From Candidatus Poribacteria bacterium (lineage in GTDB: Bacteria; Poribacteria; WGA-4E; WGA-3G): a stretch of DNA of 64,000 nt. Shown here one piece after another: positions 8,915 to 18,109 of this stretch. Location: contig JAJDTJ010000109.1 of NCBI GenBank assembly GCA_022827225.1, positions 1 through 64,000 on the forward strand, in the 5' to 3' direction. The position numbers and the translations under genes are program-made. The notes below the pieces were generated by a model. The model worked only from the letters and a program-made list of their open reading frames with translations. It was not told the origin of the DNA and ran no database searches. Every line of letters starts with the position of its first letter. Position 1 is the first letter of the stretch.

Positions 8915-9107
8915 CGGTAAACTTGTTCAATGGTTGTTGGTTATAAGTTATAAGTTAAGAGGTTTTGATTGCGTTACGTGCCACTCTTAACCAACAACTA
9001 TTGAATAGTTATAAGTTATAAGTTATAAGTTAAGAGGTATATTGTGGAAAACGAATCTCTCTTTTTTTAACCAGGACGATTAGCCGAAACGAAGTGGAGG
9101 CGGATAA
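8915..9107. repeat. Inverted repeat with AAGTTATA tandem units
   Basis: Arms 8926-8943 and 8988-9005 are complementary at 17 of 18 positions (TTCAATGGTTGTTGGTTA against TAACCAACAACTATTGAA). Inside and just after lie tandem AAGTTATA units, each ending TTAAGAGG. A T-run follows at about 9062-9068. The unit may act as a terminator or be a small non-autonomous element. No gene is seen. Confidence 0.55.
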
Positions 9108-9167
9108 ACGGAGAACGACGCACCCACCGCGAAAACCCTAAACGAACCGCAAGGGAAATTAAAAAAA

Positions 9168-10235
9168 TTGGAATTAAGTGAGTATCGTGACCAGATCAAC
9201 GAGATTGACGACCAGATTTTGGCACTGCTGCAGAAACGGGCGGAGATTTCCAAGAAGGTCGGTACGGTGAAATCAGAGACAGGCATTGCCCAGGTTTATG
9301 TCCCGCACCGTCAGAAGCAAGTCATTGCACGCTTGATGGCACAGAATGAGGGTGAATTTCCCGAAGCTGCACTCGAAGCGATCTGGACCGAGATATTATC
9401 TGCCTCTCGTTCTTTGCAGGAACCGGAGCGGGTCGCTTTTCTCGGACCCGTTGGCAGTTTTGGACATTTGGCGGCGCGACGCCACTTTGGTGCGTCAACG
9501 GAGTTGATCCCTATCCACCCGCAGGTCGAAATCTTTACTGAAGTCGAATCCGGTAGAGCAGATTACGGTGTCGTCGCTATCGAAAATTCGGTGCAGGGTA
9601 CAGTACGGGACGTTTTAGAACGCTTCCAACACACGCCGTTGTGGATTTGCGCGGAAACGGTTCAACCGATAAAACAGCACTTGTTGTCAAAGTCGCCCAT
9701 AGCAGAGATCCGGCGTATCTACTCACATCGGCAACCTTTCGCACAATGCCGGACCTGGTTAAGCCAGCATCTCGGTAATGTTGAACAGGTCGAGGTTGTG
9801 AGTACATCCGAAGCCGCGCAAAGAGCCGCCGAAGAACCGTTCGCAGCTGCCATCGCCAGCGAACTTGCAAGCGAGATTTATCAGATTCCAATTGTCGCAA
9901 ACGCGATTATGGATGAACCGAATAACACAACCCGATTCTTCGTCATCGGAAGTCAGATGGCGGACCCCAGTGGACATGATCGGACTTCGCTCTTTTTCTC
10001 TGTTCAAGACAAGGTCGGCGCACTCCACCGAGCCCTCTCTATCTTAGACAAAGCTAAGTTGAGCCTGAGTTATCTGGAGTCTCTGCCCTCAAGAACTAAA
10101 CCTTGGGAGTATGTCTTTTTTGCTGAAATGAAAGGCCATATCGCTGATGAACGCGTCATTGTGGCACTTGAGCAGCTTGAAGAATTGTGTCGGAATGTCA
10201 ATGTTATCGGCTCCTATCCGCGCGGGACTTCCTAA
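9168..10235 (+). CDS. pheA: Bifunctional chorismate mutase/prephenate dehydratase
   Basis: Converts chorismate to prephenate and on to phenylpyruvate in phenylalanine synthesis. Residues 1-85 are an AroQ chorismate mutase helix bundle (YRDQINEIDDQILALLQKRA). Residues about 90-270 are prephenate dehydratase, with FLGPVGSFGHLAA, VVAIENSVQGTVRD and the TTRFFVIG catalytic motif. The C-terminus is an ACT domain with GALHRALSILDKAKLSLSYL and ESLPSRTKPWEYVFF, the phenylalanine-sensing site in relatives. The only usable start is TTG at 9168, with AAGGGA 11 bases upstream; codons upstream stay open to 9108 without a standard start. The stop overlaps the next start by one base, indicating translational coupling with queG. 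Confidence 0.93.
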   Translation: MELSEYRDQINEIDDQILALLQKRAEISKKVGTVKSETGIAQVYVPHRQKQVIARLMAQNEGEFPEAALEAIWTEILSASRSLQEPERVAFLGPVGSFGHLAARRHFGASTELIPIHPQVEIFTEVESGRADYGVVAIENSVQGTVRDVLERFQHTPLWICAETVQPIKQHLLSKSPIAEIRRIYSHRQPFAQCRTWLSQHLGNVEQVEVVSTSEAAQRAAEEPFAAAIASELASEIYQIPIVANAIMDEPNNTTRFFVIGSQMADPSGHDRTSLFFSVQDKVGALHRALSILDKAKLSLSYLESLPSRTKPWEYVFFAEMKGHIADERVIVALEQLEELCRNVNVIGSYPRGTS

Positions 10236-11395
10236 TGTCAACACTAACGCAACAAATTCAAGCGCATGCGCACAAACTCGGATTTGAACTCGTCGGAATT
10301 GTTCCTGCAGCGCAGAGCGAAACGATTGCGCGTTACCGGCAGTGGATAGAAAACGGGTACGCCGGAAAGATGGCGTATCTCGAAAGACACCTTCCGCTCA
10401 AGACGGATGTCCGTCAACTGCTATCAGAGGCGAAATCTGTTATCAGTCTCGCGATGAACTACTATACGCTTGACCCACCGAAAGCACTCGCCGAAAACCC
10501 TGCGCGTGGACAGATTTCGAGATACGCCTGGGGCGACGATTACCACGACATCATCCGACAACGGCTCTCTGAACTCGTCGATTTCATTAAACAGACCGCT
10601 GAAATCGAATTACAGACACGCGTCTGCGTCGATACCGCCCCGATTATCGAAAGAGAATACGCCCAAAAAGCAGGGATCGGTTGGATCGGAAAAAACACCA
10701 ACCTAATTCATTGGCGTTCCGGGTCTTGGTACTTCCTCGCAGAGGTACTCGTCAGTATCGCCTTAGAATCAGAAACACCGGCACTCCGCGGGAGTTGTGG
10801 GACTTGCACCCTTTGTATTGAGGCGTGTCCTACGGACGCAATTGTTGAGCCGAACCTCTTAGACTCCCGACGCTGTATCTCCTACCTGACAATCGAACTT
10901 AAGGAACGTATTCCGAAGGCACTCCGCTCCAAAATAGGGAACTTAATCTATGGCTGTGATATCTGTCAAGAGGTCTGTCCATGGAACAGCAAAGCAGTTC
11001 CGACAGACGATCCGGCGTTCCAACCGCGTAACGGAAACTTCGCACCGACTTTGTTATCCCTTATCGGTATGACGCAGCAGGAGTTCAGTCGTAGATTCAA
11101 GGGAAGCCCGATCAAACGTGCCAAACGGCGCGGGTTCTTGCGGAATGTTCTTGTCGCTATCGGCAACTGGGGCGAACAGCGCGCCGTTCCTGCACTTAAA
11201 AAAGCGTTAACCGATGACGAACCGCTGGTCCGGAGCCATGCAGCGTGGGCACTCGGACAGATAGGCGGCACGACTGCCGAACATACCCTACAGGCACAAC
11301 TCACTGTTGAAACGGAACAAGAAGTTATCACTGAAATTCAGGATGCGCTCTTAGAGATAGCGCATCCATCACGGAGAAACAACAAAAATGCGTGA
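10235..11395 (+). CDS. queG: Epoxyqueuosine reductase QueG
   Basis: Cobalamin-dependent iron-sulfur enzyme that reduces epoxyqueuosine to queuosine in tRNA. Start ATG 10235 overlaps the pheA stop (TAATG). The catalytic region CVDTAPIIEREYAQKAG with the following GWIGKN, the first ferredoxin-like cluster CGTCTLCIEACP, the second CDICQEVCPWN, and a C-terminal HEAT-like PBS repeat (AVPALKKALTDDEPLVRSHA) are all in canonical order. Length (386 residues) is normal for the form with the HEAT-like tail. QueF, another queuosine enzyme, lies at 15.0 kb in the same direction, so the pathway is partly gathered here. Confidence 0.93.
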   Translation: MSTLTQQIQAHAHKLGFELVGIVPAAQSETIARYRQWIENGYAGKMAYLERHLPLKTDVRQLLSEAKSVISLAMNYYTLDPPKALAENPARGQISRYAWGDDYHDIIRQRLSELVDFIKQTAEIELQTRVCVDTAPIIEREYAQKAGIGWIGKNTNLIHWRSGSWYFLAEVLVSIALESETPALRGSCGTCTLCIEACPTDAIVEPNLLDSRRCISYLTIELKERIPKALRSKIGNLIYGCDICQEVCPWNSKAVPTDDPAFQPRNGNFAPTLLSLIGMTQQEFSRRFKGSPIKRAKRRGFLRNVLVAIGNWGEQRAVPALKKALTDDEPLVRSHAAWALGQIGGTTAEHTLQAQLTVETEQEVITEIQDALLEIAHPSRRNNKNA

Positions 11396-12008
11396 AGCAG
11401 CAAATGAACGCCAACTTACAGCACCAGGTGCCGGTACGAATGGGCTCGCATGGGACGGAACATCACTTTGGAGCGTCGAAGGCGTTGGTCCGATCCACAA
11501 AATCAATCCTGAAACTGGCGAGGTTGAACGAACACTCACCCCCGAATTTCCGGGTGGTGCCGGTATAGAGTGGGACGGCGAACATCTCTGGTATAACAGC
11601 ATCTGGCAACAGACGTTCTATAAACTCACGATCCCTGAATTGGAAATCGTTACGACTTTTTCGTCGCCAGCAGAGGGACCACACGGGTTGGCGTGGGACG
11701 GCGAGCACCTCTGGAGCGTTGATATGAACACGAGCCGGTTTATCAAACAGTGCCCAGAAACCGGTGAAATCCTTGCCGAATTGAAAACACCAGGCGGGCG
11801 GGCACACGGACTCGCGTGGGATGGCGAAGCACTCTGGAACGCCGACACAAACGACCACGTTATTTACCGAATTCATCCGGAGACCGGCGAGGTGATCGAT
11901 TCCGTTTCATGTCCAAACGAACCGCATGGATTGACTTGGGACGGCACAGCGTTGTGGTATGGCGAAGATAAAGCCCAAAAAATCTATCGTCTCAGCATAT
12001 CAGAATAG
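11388..12008 (+). CDS. Small beta-propeller protein (glutamine cyclotransferase/SMP-30-like repeats)
   Basis: A 206-residue protein of four to five repeats of the form GLAWDGEHLWSVD followed by a PETGEV turn. These are blades like those of glutaminyl cyclotransferase or Vgb/SMP-30 propellers. No signal peptide or membrane segment is visible, so it is probably cytoplasmic. It overlaps the end of queG by eight bases and so is likely co-translated with it. Too few blades are present for a full six- or seven-blade propeller, so it may form a dimer or partial fold. Substrate and function are unknown. Confidence 0.65.
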   Translation: MREAANERQLTAPGAGTNGLAWDGTSLWSVEGVGPIHKINPETGEVERTLTPEFPGGAGIEWDGEHLWYNSIWQQTFYKLTIPELEIVTTFSSPAEGPHGLAWDGEHLWSVDMNTSRFIKQCPETGEILAELKTPGGRAHGLAWDGEALWNADTNDHVIYRIHPETGEVIDSVSCPNEPHGLTWDGTALWYGEDKAQKIYRLSISE

Positions 12009-12188
12009 CACCATTTCACGTAGCGAGTACGCAGTTATTAGTTATTAGTACGGCGAGTACGCCTTTTAGTTGTTAGTTAAGAGGTGTTAGAATTATCGCA
12101 TCCCTCTTTTAACCAATAACCAATAACCAAAAGGAATCGTACTCGATTCCGTACTGATAACCATGAAGAAAATAGTGAGGAAAAAGGA
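12009..12188. repeat. Intergenic repeat cluster with three palindromic hairpins
   Basis: Contains GCG-AGTA-CGC (12023-12032), GGCG-AGTA-CGCC (12052-12063) and GGAATCG-TACT-CGATTCC (12133-12150). GTTATTAG and AACCAAT tandem units surround them, with an inverted GTTAAGAGG/CCTCTTTTAAC pair. Related elements lie at 5352 and 8621. No gene is seen before the TTG start at 12189. Confidence 0.6.
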
Positions 12189-14966
12189 TTGAAGAGATTA
12201 CAGATTGCCATGCTGACCCTATTTTTCGGAATCGGCTTAACACTACAAAGCAGTGCCGACAGGGTGCAATTGAATACGAGTGCCGCTGTCGTTAACGATA
12301 ATCTCGGCACGAGTGTCGGTATAAGCGGCGACTACGCGATGGTTGGGGTCCCGAACGACGATACCGACGACGGCAGAAACGCCGGTTCAATCCAGGTATT
12401 TTTTCGCAGTGAAACCGGATGGGTACAACATCAAAAGCTGAACCTCAGCGACGCAGCAGCTGATGACGAATTCGGAACAACACTCGCAATGAGTGGCGAC
12501 TATGCCATCGTCGGGGTCCCGAGGAAAGACGATGCAGGCAAGAACGCAGGTGCTGCTTATATTTTTGCACGGCAAGGCACACAATGGGTTGAACAGATGA
12601 AACTGGTCGCGCTTGACGCAAAGGCAGGCGACTATTTTGGCATCTCCGTCGCGATTGCCGGAAACACAGCGCTCATTGGGGCACATCGCACCAATGACCC
12701 TGTTGCAGACGCAGGAGCCGCATACATTTTCGAGCGGAGAGGCAACACTTGGATTCAGACAACCGTGCTTACTGCCCCTGATGCCAGTAGATTCGCAAAC
12801 TTCGGTTTTTCTGTCGGCACTGACGGCAATACAGCCATCATCGGTGCAATCCGTGATGACGAAGCCGATGAAGATGCTGGTGCGGCTTATATATTTGTAC
12901 GGGACCCATCCGGCTGGATATTCCAAAAGAAACTCATGGGCAACAACACCGAAGCCAAGGACAATTTCGGATACGCAGTTGATGTTGACGGCGATTTTGC
13001 TATTGTGACTTCACCCCGCAACAAAGGCACCGGTGCCGCTTATATCTATAAACGCGAGGAGGGCAGGTTCTGGTTGCAAAAAAGGAACCGCACCCGTATC
13101 CGTATGATCCCAATTGATCCAGACGGTGCAACGTCTTTCGGTGTCTCAGTCGATATTAGCGGCGAAACTGCTGTCATCGGTGCCAGAGGCGGTATCGTCG
13201 GTGAGGATGCTGTCGGTGCTGCTTACATCTTCACAGAAAATGAACCGCCATTCTGGAACCAGCACACGAAACTCGTCGCAAGCGACAGAAACGAGGGTGA
13301 CCAATTCGGATTCGCTGTTGCAATTAGCGGCAACGAAGTTATCACGGGTGCCCCGAGGCACAGTGCCGGTGGTCCCAATTCTGGTGCCGCTTATATATTC
13401 GAGCAAAAGGAGAGTGGCGCGTGGGTTGAAAACATCAAACTCAGTGATGGTGAAACAGCCTCGGAAGATCAGTTCGGAATTTCGGTAGCGATCCACGGGA
13501 ACCTCGCTATCTCCGGTGCCCAACAAAACGATGACATCGCACCCAACGCCGGTGCCGCATACATCTTCGAGCGGAGCAACGCCATCTGGTTAGAACGCGC
13601 GAAGATTATTGCCAACGATGCAAAAGCAGGCGACCTATTCGGAAATACCGTCGCAATCAGTGGAGAAACAGCCGTTATCGGGGCACCCGGCGTTGATGAT
13701 GCCGGACCGGAAGCGGGTGCCGCTTATGTCTTCGGACGTTCCGGAGACAACTGGATCCAGCAAGCGAAATTGATCGGTAATGACATCGGCACGTTTGACC
13801 AGTTCGGAGCAGCCATCGCGATCCATGAAAATACCGTTATCGTCGGTGCCTATGGAAAGGATGAAGGCGGTGTAGATACCGGTGCCGCTTATGTCTTCGG
13901 ACGAAGCGGGACTTCCTGGATACAGCAGGCAAAATTAACGCACCAAAACGCTGTACCAGGGGACCTATTCGGCTTCGCTGTGGCTGTCTACGGCAACAAT
14001 GCGCTTATCGGCGCACACGGGAGTGACGCAACAGGACCGGATTCAGGCACAGCATACATTTTTACGCGTAACGGCGGCACATGGACCCAAAACACTCAAC
14101 TCATTCCAAACGATAGTGGACTCGGGGATGAATTCGGTTACGCGGTTGATCTAACCAATGGGATCGCAATCATCGGTGCGCCTAAGGAAGATCGGAATGA
14201 AACAGATATGGGTACCGCCTATATTTTTGTAGAGACGAGCGAAGCCTGGATACAACAGGCAAAACTGACCTCTGCCAGTACTGTGGCGGGTGATGAATTC
14301 GGGTCAGCAGTCGCCATTCATGAAGACACGGCAATTGTCGGTGCTTGGAAAGATGACCACCCCGTCCTTTCGGGTGACGATCCTACCGATCAGATCGACA
14401 AAGGCTCCGCCTACACTTTTCTACGAGATGGGTTGAGTTGGGTCGAGAAGCGCAGAATCGTTGCAAGCGGCACAAATCGATTTGACCGCTTCGGTGCATC
14501 GGTCGGTATCAGAGGCTCGTTCGCCATTGTCGGTGCCGCCGGCAATGATAACGCCGGTGATAATGCAGGTTCCGCATTTATCTATAATCCCATTGACCTC
14601 GGCTTCCGTTCTGCGGATGTTCCGTTCCCTGTTGATCCCGCATCGCAGACACTCACAACGCTTGGACACATCAAACACACGATGATCTTCCAAAATTATC
14701 CGAACCCTTTTAACCCGGAAACATGGTTCCCCTACAATCTCGCCGAGCGAACCGAGGTTACCGTTAAAATCTACGATGTCAGCGGTAGACTTGTCCGTCA
14801 ATTGAATATCGGGCTACAGGAGCCGGGTAACTACCAAAACCGAGAGAACGCTGCACACTGGGATGGTAGAGACGCATCCGGCACTAGGGTCGCAAGCGGT
14901 ATCTATTTCTATACATTTACCGCTGGGGATTTTGAAAGCACCCGCCGAATGGTGATCCTGAAGTAG
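12189..14966 (+). CDS. Secreted FG-GAP repeat protein with FlgD-like/T9SS-type C-terminal domain
   Basis: A 925-residue exported protein. TTG at 12189 gives a good signal peptide (RLQIAMLTLFFGIGLTL, cleaved after SSA). The body is about thirteen FG-GAP-like repeats of roughly 55-60 residues, each with DxFGxSVAISG, a TAVIGAxxDD core and GAAYIFxRxG, a beta-propeller architecture also found in integrin alpha chains. The last 90 residues hold NYPNPFNPETWFPYNL and YDVSGRLVRQL, the FlgD-Ig/por-secretion-like tail common in secreted proteins of Bacteroidetes, Caldithrix and Poribacteria-type bacteria. It probably acts at the cell surface. A GTAGGG hairpin follows the stop. Confidence 0.85.
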   Translation: MKRLQIAMLTLFFGIGLTLQSSADRVQLNTSAAVVNDNLGTSVGISGDYAMVGVPNDDTDDGRNAGSIQVFFRSETGWVQHQKLNLSDAAADDEFGTTLAMSGDYAIVGVPRKDDAGKNAGAAYIFARQGTQWVEQMKLVALDAKAGDYFGISVAIAGNTALIGAHRTNDPVADAGAAYIFERRGNTWIQTTVLTAPDASRFANFGFSVGTDGNTAIIGAIRDDEADEDAGAAYIFVRDPSGWIFQKKLMGNNTEAKDNFGYAVDVDGDFAIVTSPRNKGTGAAYIYKREEGRFWLQKRNRTRIRMIPIDPDGATSFGVSVDISGETAVIGARGGIVGEDAVGAAYIFTENEPPFWNQHTKLVASDRNEGDQFGFAVAISGNEVITGAPRHSAGGPNSGAAYIFEQKESGAWVENIKLSDGETASEDQFGISVAIHGNLAISGAQQNDDIAPNAGAAYIFERSNAIWLERAKIIANDAKAGDLFGNTVAISGETAVIGAPGVDDAGPEAGAAYVFGRSGDNWIQQAKLIGNDIGTFDQFGAAIAIHENTVIVGAYGKDEGGVDTGAAYVFGRSGTSWIQQAKLTHQNAVPGDLFGFAVAVYGNNALIGAHGSDATGPDSGTAYIFTRNGGTWTQNTQLIPNDSGLGDEFGYAVDLTNGIAIIGAPKEDRNETDMGTAYIFVETSEAWIQQAKLTSASTVAGDEFGSAVAIHEDTAIVGAWKDDHPVLSGDDPTDQIDKGSAYTFLRDGLSWVEKRRIVASGTNRFDRFGASVGIRGSFAIVGAAGNDNAGDNAGSAFIYNPIDLGFRSADVPFPVDPASQTLTTLGHIKHTMIFQNYPNPFNPETWFPYNLAERTEVTVKIYDVSGRLVRQLNIGLQEPGNYQNRENAAHWDGRDASGTRVASGIYFYTFTAGDFESTRRMVILK

Positions 14967-14989
14967 GGGCGAGGTAACCATGTCCCTAC
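14963..14989. terminator. Hairpin overlapping the stop of the FG-GAP gene
   Basis: GTAGGG (14963-14968) pairs with CCCTAC (14984-14989), with the inner palindrome GGTAACC. No long T-run follows. A hairpin of similar layout (GTAGGGGA ... TCCCCTAC around TGGGTGACCCA) forms the core of the MITE at 29966-30082, so this may be a repeat and not a dedicated terminator. Confidence 0.4.
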
Positions 14990-15018
14990 AATCAAACCTA
15001 TCAGAATGGAGACATTGA

Positions 15019-15411
15019 ATGGGCCAAAACACCGGTTATGACGATCTACAAACGCATATCCCAGAATTAGAGACACCGGCTATTGAGACATGGGAGAATC
15101 AGTATAGCCACCGAGATTACACGATTGAGATTACGAATATAGAATTTACCGCCGTATGCCCTAAAACGGGATTGCCGGATTTCGCGACGCTCTGCATCAC
15201 TTACGTCCCGGACCAGCATTGCGTCGAACTGAAATCATTGAAGGAGTATTTCCTTTTCTACCGAGATGTCGGCATTTTTCATGAGCATGTCGTAAACAAG
15301 GTGTTGGAGGACTTCGTTAAAGCGTGTCAACCCCGAAAAGCGGAAGTTGTCGGAGATTTCAACATTCGCGGCGGCATCAAAACAGTCGTGCGGGCAAGTT
15401 ATAAAAAATAA
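15019..15411 (+). CDS. queF: NADPH-dependent 7-cyano-7-deazaguanine reductase QueF
   Basis: Reduces preQ0 to preQ1 in queuosine synthesis. The 130-residue protein is the short unimodular (type I) form. The active-site segment EFTAVCPKTGLPDF gives the thioimide-forming Cys47 and proton-donating Asp54. ELKSLKEYF is the QueF NADPH-binding signature, and FHEHVVNKVLEDF completes the family pattern. The start follows GGAG. It lies 3.6 kb downstream of queG, separated by the secreted FG-GAP gene, and only 27 bases before the decarboxylase gene, so those two may be co-transcribed. Confidence 0.95.
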   Translation: MGQNTGYDDLQTHIPELETPAIETWENQYSHRDYTIEITNIEFTAVCPKTGLPDFATLCITYVPDQHCVELKSLKEYFLFYRDVGIFHEHVVNKVLEDFVKACQPRKAEVVGDFNIRGGIKTVVRASYKK

Positions 15412-15438
15412 AATGAATACATACAACAAGGTAGGACC

Positions 15439-17079
15439 ATGTACCACAGACCGCCGGCGATCGGCGAATACCTACTCCGAAAATTACAAAATTATGACAT
15501 CGAACATATCTTCGGTATTCCCGGCGATTATGTGCTCCGTTTCTATAACCTGATCGAACAGAGTTCTATTCAACACATCGGTATGACTCGTGAGGATGCT
15601 GCGGGCTACGCCGCGGATGCCTACGCACGGACGAGAGGGATGGGTGCTGCTTGTGTCACCTATTGCGTCGGTGGATTGTCGATGGTGAATGCCGTCGCGG
15701 GTGCTTATGCCGAGAAATCCCCTGTCGTTGTCATTAGCGGTGCACCGGGTATCAAAGAACGCGGGAAAGATGCACTCTTACATCATAAAGTCAGGGATTT
15801 CCATACACAGCAACATATTTATGACGAGATCACCGTCGCAACTGCGCTACTTGATGAACCCTTTACAGCTTTCAACGAAATTGATCGGGTGCTTGATGCT
15901 GTCCATCGCTATAAACGTCCTGGCTATTTAGAACTCCCGCGCGATATGGTCGATGTTCGTGGCACGCTTTACCAACGCCCCTCAACGGGTGGGCATCTCA
16001 GTGATCCGGACACATTAGATGCCGCTGTTGAGGATGCGACCGATTTCATTAATCAGAGTAAAAAACCGGTGATCCTCGCGGGCGTGGAGATCCACAGGTT
16101 CGGCTATAAAAATAAGTTGATCCGCCTTATGGAAGAAAAACGGATTCCGGTTGTAGCGACGCTGCTCGGAAAATCGGTAATCCCAGAGTCACACCCGCTC
16201 TACTTGGGTATCTATGAAGGTGCTATGGGACGAGAGGAGGTCAGACGATTCGTTGAAGATTCGGATTGTGTTATCATCCTCGGTGCTTTCATGACGGACG
16301 TGAATCTTGGGATTTACACCGCAAACCTTGACAGGGCTCGCTCGATCTATGCCACGTCGGAAAAGATTACAGTTCGCTATCATTCTTACGAAGAGGTGAT
16401 GTTTGATGATTTTATTGATGGCATCAATTCGTCGAAACTCCGAAAACGAAGGAAACCGAACTTGGAGTGGGTACTCCCGGACCCGAAACCGTTCGTTTTT
16501 GACCCTAACGCACCTTTAACCGTTCGGCGGTTGTTCAGACACCTCAACGAATTTATTAGTGATGGGCTCATAGTTATCGCTGATGTCGGCGATAGCCTCT
16601 TCGGTGCCGTGGAACTGCGAATGTCTCAAAACACCGATTTTATCAGTCCCGCCTACTATACCTCAATGGGGTTTGCGGTGCCAGCATCGGTTGGGGCGCA
16701 ACTCAGCATGCCTAACAAACGTCCGCTTGTTATCGTCGGAGATGGCGCTTTCCAGATGACCGGTACCGAACTCTCAACGATTGTACGCTACGGACTCAAT
16801 CCGATTGTCGTCGTTCTAAACAACCACGGCTACGGCACCGAGCGGCACCTCCTTGAAGGGGCATTTAATGATATCGGATGTTGGAATTATAGCGGTATGC
16901 CAACACTTTTTGGCGCAGGACGCGGGTTCCATGTCCGAACCGAAGGCGAATTTGAGGAAGCCATCAAAACAGCAATCGCCGAGACGCAACATTTTACACT
17001 CATTGAGGCGGAACTCGACAAATTGGATACATCACCGGCACTTGCTCGGTTGGCAGAACGGATGTCTGGAACCGTTTAA
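15439..17079 (+). CDS. Thiamine-diphosphate 2-oxoacid decarboxylase (indolepyruvate/phenylpyruvate type)
   Basis: A 546-residue ThDP enzyme with three standard domains: the Pyr domain with the activating glutamate in REDAAGYAADAYART (Glu52), a central domain, and the PP domain with the ThDP/Mg motif GDGAFQMTGTELS ending in LNNHGYG. Sequence style is that of indolepyruvate, phenylpyruvate or alpha-keto acid decarboxylases, not acetolactate synthase, because no FAD-domain signature is clear. Likely reaction: non-oxidative decarboxylation of an aromatic or branched 2-oxoacid to an aldehyde. PheA 5 kb upstream makes phenylpyruvate, a plausible but unproven substrate. Confidence 0.8.
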   Translation: MYHRPPAIGEYLLRKLQNYDIEHIFGIPGDYVLRFYNLIEQSSIQHIGMTREDAAGYAADAYARTRGMGAACVTYCVGGLSMVNAVAGAYAEKSPVVVISGAPGIKERGKDALLHHKVRDFHTQQHIYDEITVATALLDEPFTAFNEIDRVLDAVHRYKRPGYLELPRDMVDVRGTLYQRPSTGGHLSDPDTLDAAVEDATDFINQSKKPVILAGVEIHRFGYKNKLIRLMEEKRIPVVATLLGKSVIPESHPLYLGIYEGAMGREEVRRFVEDSDCVIILGAFMTDVNLGIYTANLDRARSIYATSEKITVRYHSYEEVMFDDFIDGINSSKLRKRRKPNLEWVLPDPKPFVFDPNAPLTVRRLFRHLNEFISDGLIVIADVGDSLFGAVELRMSQNTDFISPAYYTSMGFAVPASVGAQLSMPNKRPLVIVGDGAFQMTGTELSTIVRYGLNPIVVVLNNHGYGTERHLLEGAFNDIGCWNYSGMPTLFGAGRGFHVRTEGEFEEAIKTAIAETQHFTLIEAELDKLDTSPALARLAERMSGTV

Positions 17080-17183
17080 AGATGTCGGAATTTTTAAATT
17101 TACCTTGCGGAAGGTCAGCAGCATTGTACATTTCAAGGGTTCCTTTTTGAAAACCGCACTCCATTTCATTACGTGCTACATTT

Positions 17184-17987
17184 TTACAGTGCCGTGATTT
17201 TCTCACGTAAAAAGTTCGTACAAAAAGGCACCTGCGCTTCGGAAAGTCCGTGCAGCACGACTGCGCCGTCATAGCCATTTTCTTTCAGTAAGCCGAGATA
17301 TTGGTCGTAGTCGAGTAGTCCTGTGCCTGCGGCGAGATGCCCGGCTTGACCGTCTCTATCCAAGTCTTTCGCGTGTGCGAGTGCGATGTCGTCGCCGAGC
17401 AGTGCGAACGCCTCATCAAGAATTTCACGCATCTTTGGCAGTTCGCCTTTGTGGAAGATATTCGCGCCGTCCATACAGACTTTCAGGTAGGGCGATTGCA
17501 TCTCGTCAAGCAAGCGGCGCGCTTTCTGCGCAGAATCAATCACGTTTGCGACTTCGGGTTCAAGTGCAAGCACTACGTCGTATTCCTCCGCGACTTCCAA
17601 TGCCTGTTCCATAGATTCAACGAGATCGATCCAAGCCTCTGCCGTGTTGTTATCGGGGTGTGCACGCCACATGCTCTGCGGGTCGCGAGAACCGGTGCAT
17701 AGCGTAATTACGGATGTACCGAGCGGCGCGCAGCTCTCTGCGACAGAACGCAGCATCCGCAACCCGGCGTGACGTTTCTCAACATCAGGATCAATCATAT
17801 TATAGGTCCCCGAAAGTGCGGAGATCGTCATCTGTCGGGCATCCATCTCTTTGCGGATGTCGGCAACCGACGGTCCCGATGCGGGTACATGATACTGTAA
17901 GTGGTGGACACCGTGTTCCACAACGGTATCAAGGTTCTCGGTGAGTGTTTCTCGGCGGATTGTGCCTTCCATGAGTCCAACGTGCAT
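17184..17987 (-). CDS. Xylose-isomerase-like TIM barrel sugar isomerase/epimerase
   Basis: About 267 residues, AP-endonuclease-2 superfamily. Metal-binding and barrel features are visible: LALEPEVANVI (acidic strand-4 ligand), KVCMDGANIF (strand-5 Asp), ALAHAKDLDRDG (strand-6 His/Lys) and a final DGAVVLHG strand, where the last ligand of relatives is normally Glu. These enzymes isomerise or epimerise keto-sugars; the exact substrate is unknown. Two ATGs open the frame. The second (17987, MHVGLMEGT) has GGAG at proper distance, while the first (17999) has none. It is transcribed toward the decarboxylase gene. Confidence 0.75.
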   Translation of the reverse strand: MHVGLMEGTIRRETLTENLDTVVEHGVHHLQYHVPASGPSVADIRKEMDARQMTISALSGTYNMIDPDVEKRHAGLRMLRSVAESCAPLGTSVITLCTGSRDPQSMWRAHPDNNTAEAWIDLVESMEQALEVAEEYDVVLALEPEVANVIDSAQKARRLLDEMQSPYLKVCMDGANIFHKGELPKMREILDEAFALLGDDIALAHAKDLDRDGQAGHLAAGTGLLDYDQYLGLLKENGYDGAVVLHGLSEAQVPFCTNFLREKITAL

Positions 17988-18109
17988 AAGTGTCTCCATA
18001 AGGGAATTTTATACTTTTTCTTACTGACGACTGACAACCGATAACTGAAAACTATAGGGCGATTATACAACGGAAAAAGCCATGTAGCAAGAAAAATCGC
18101 AGGAAACAC

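Noticed and set aside
12387..12926. 179-codon open frame on the minus strand within the FG-GAP gene
   Set aside because: Its cysteine-rich composition and repeat spacing follow from the antisense of FG-GAP repeats; it has no independent evidence.
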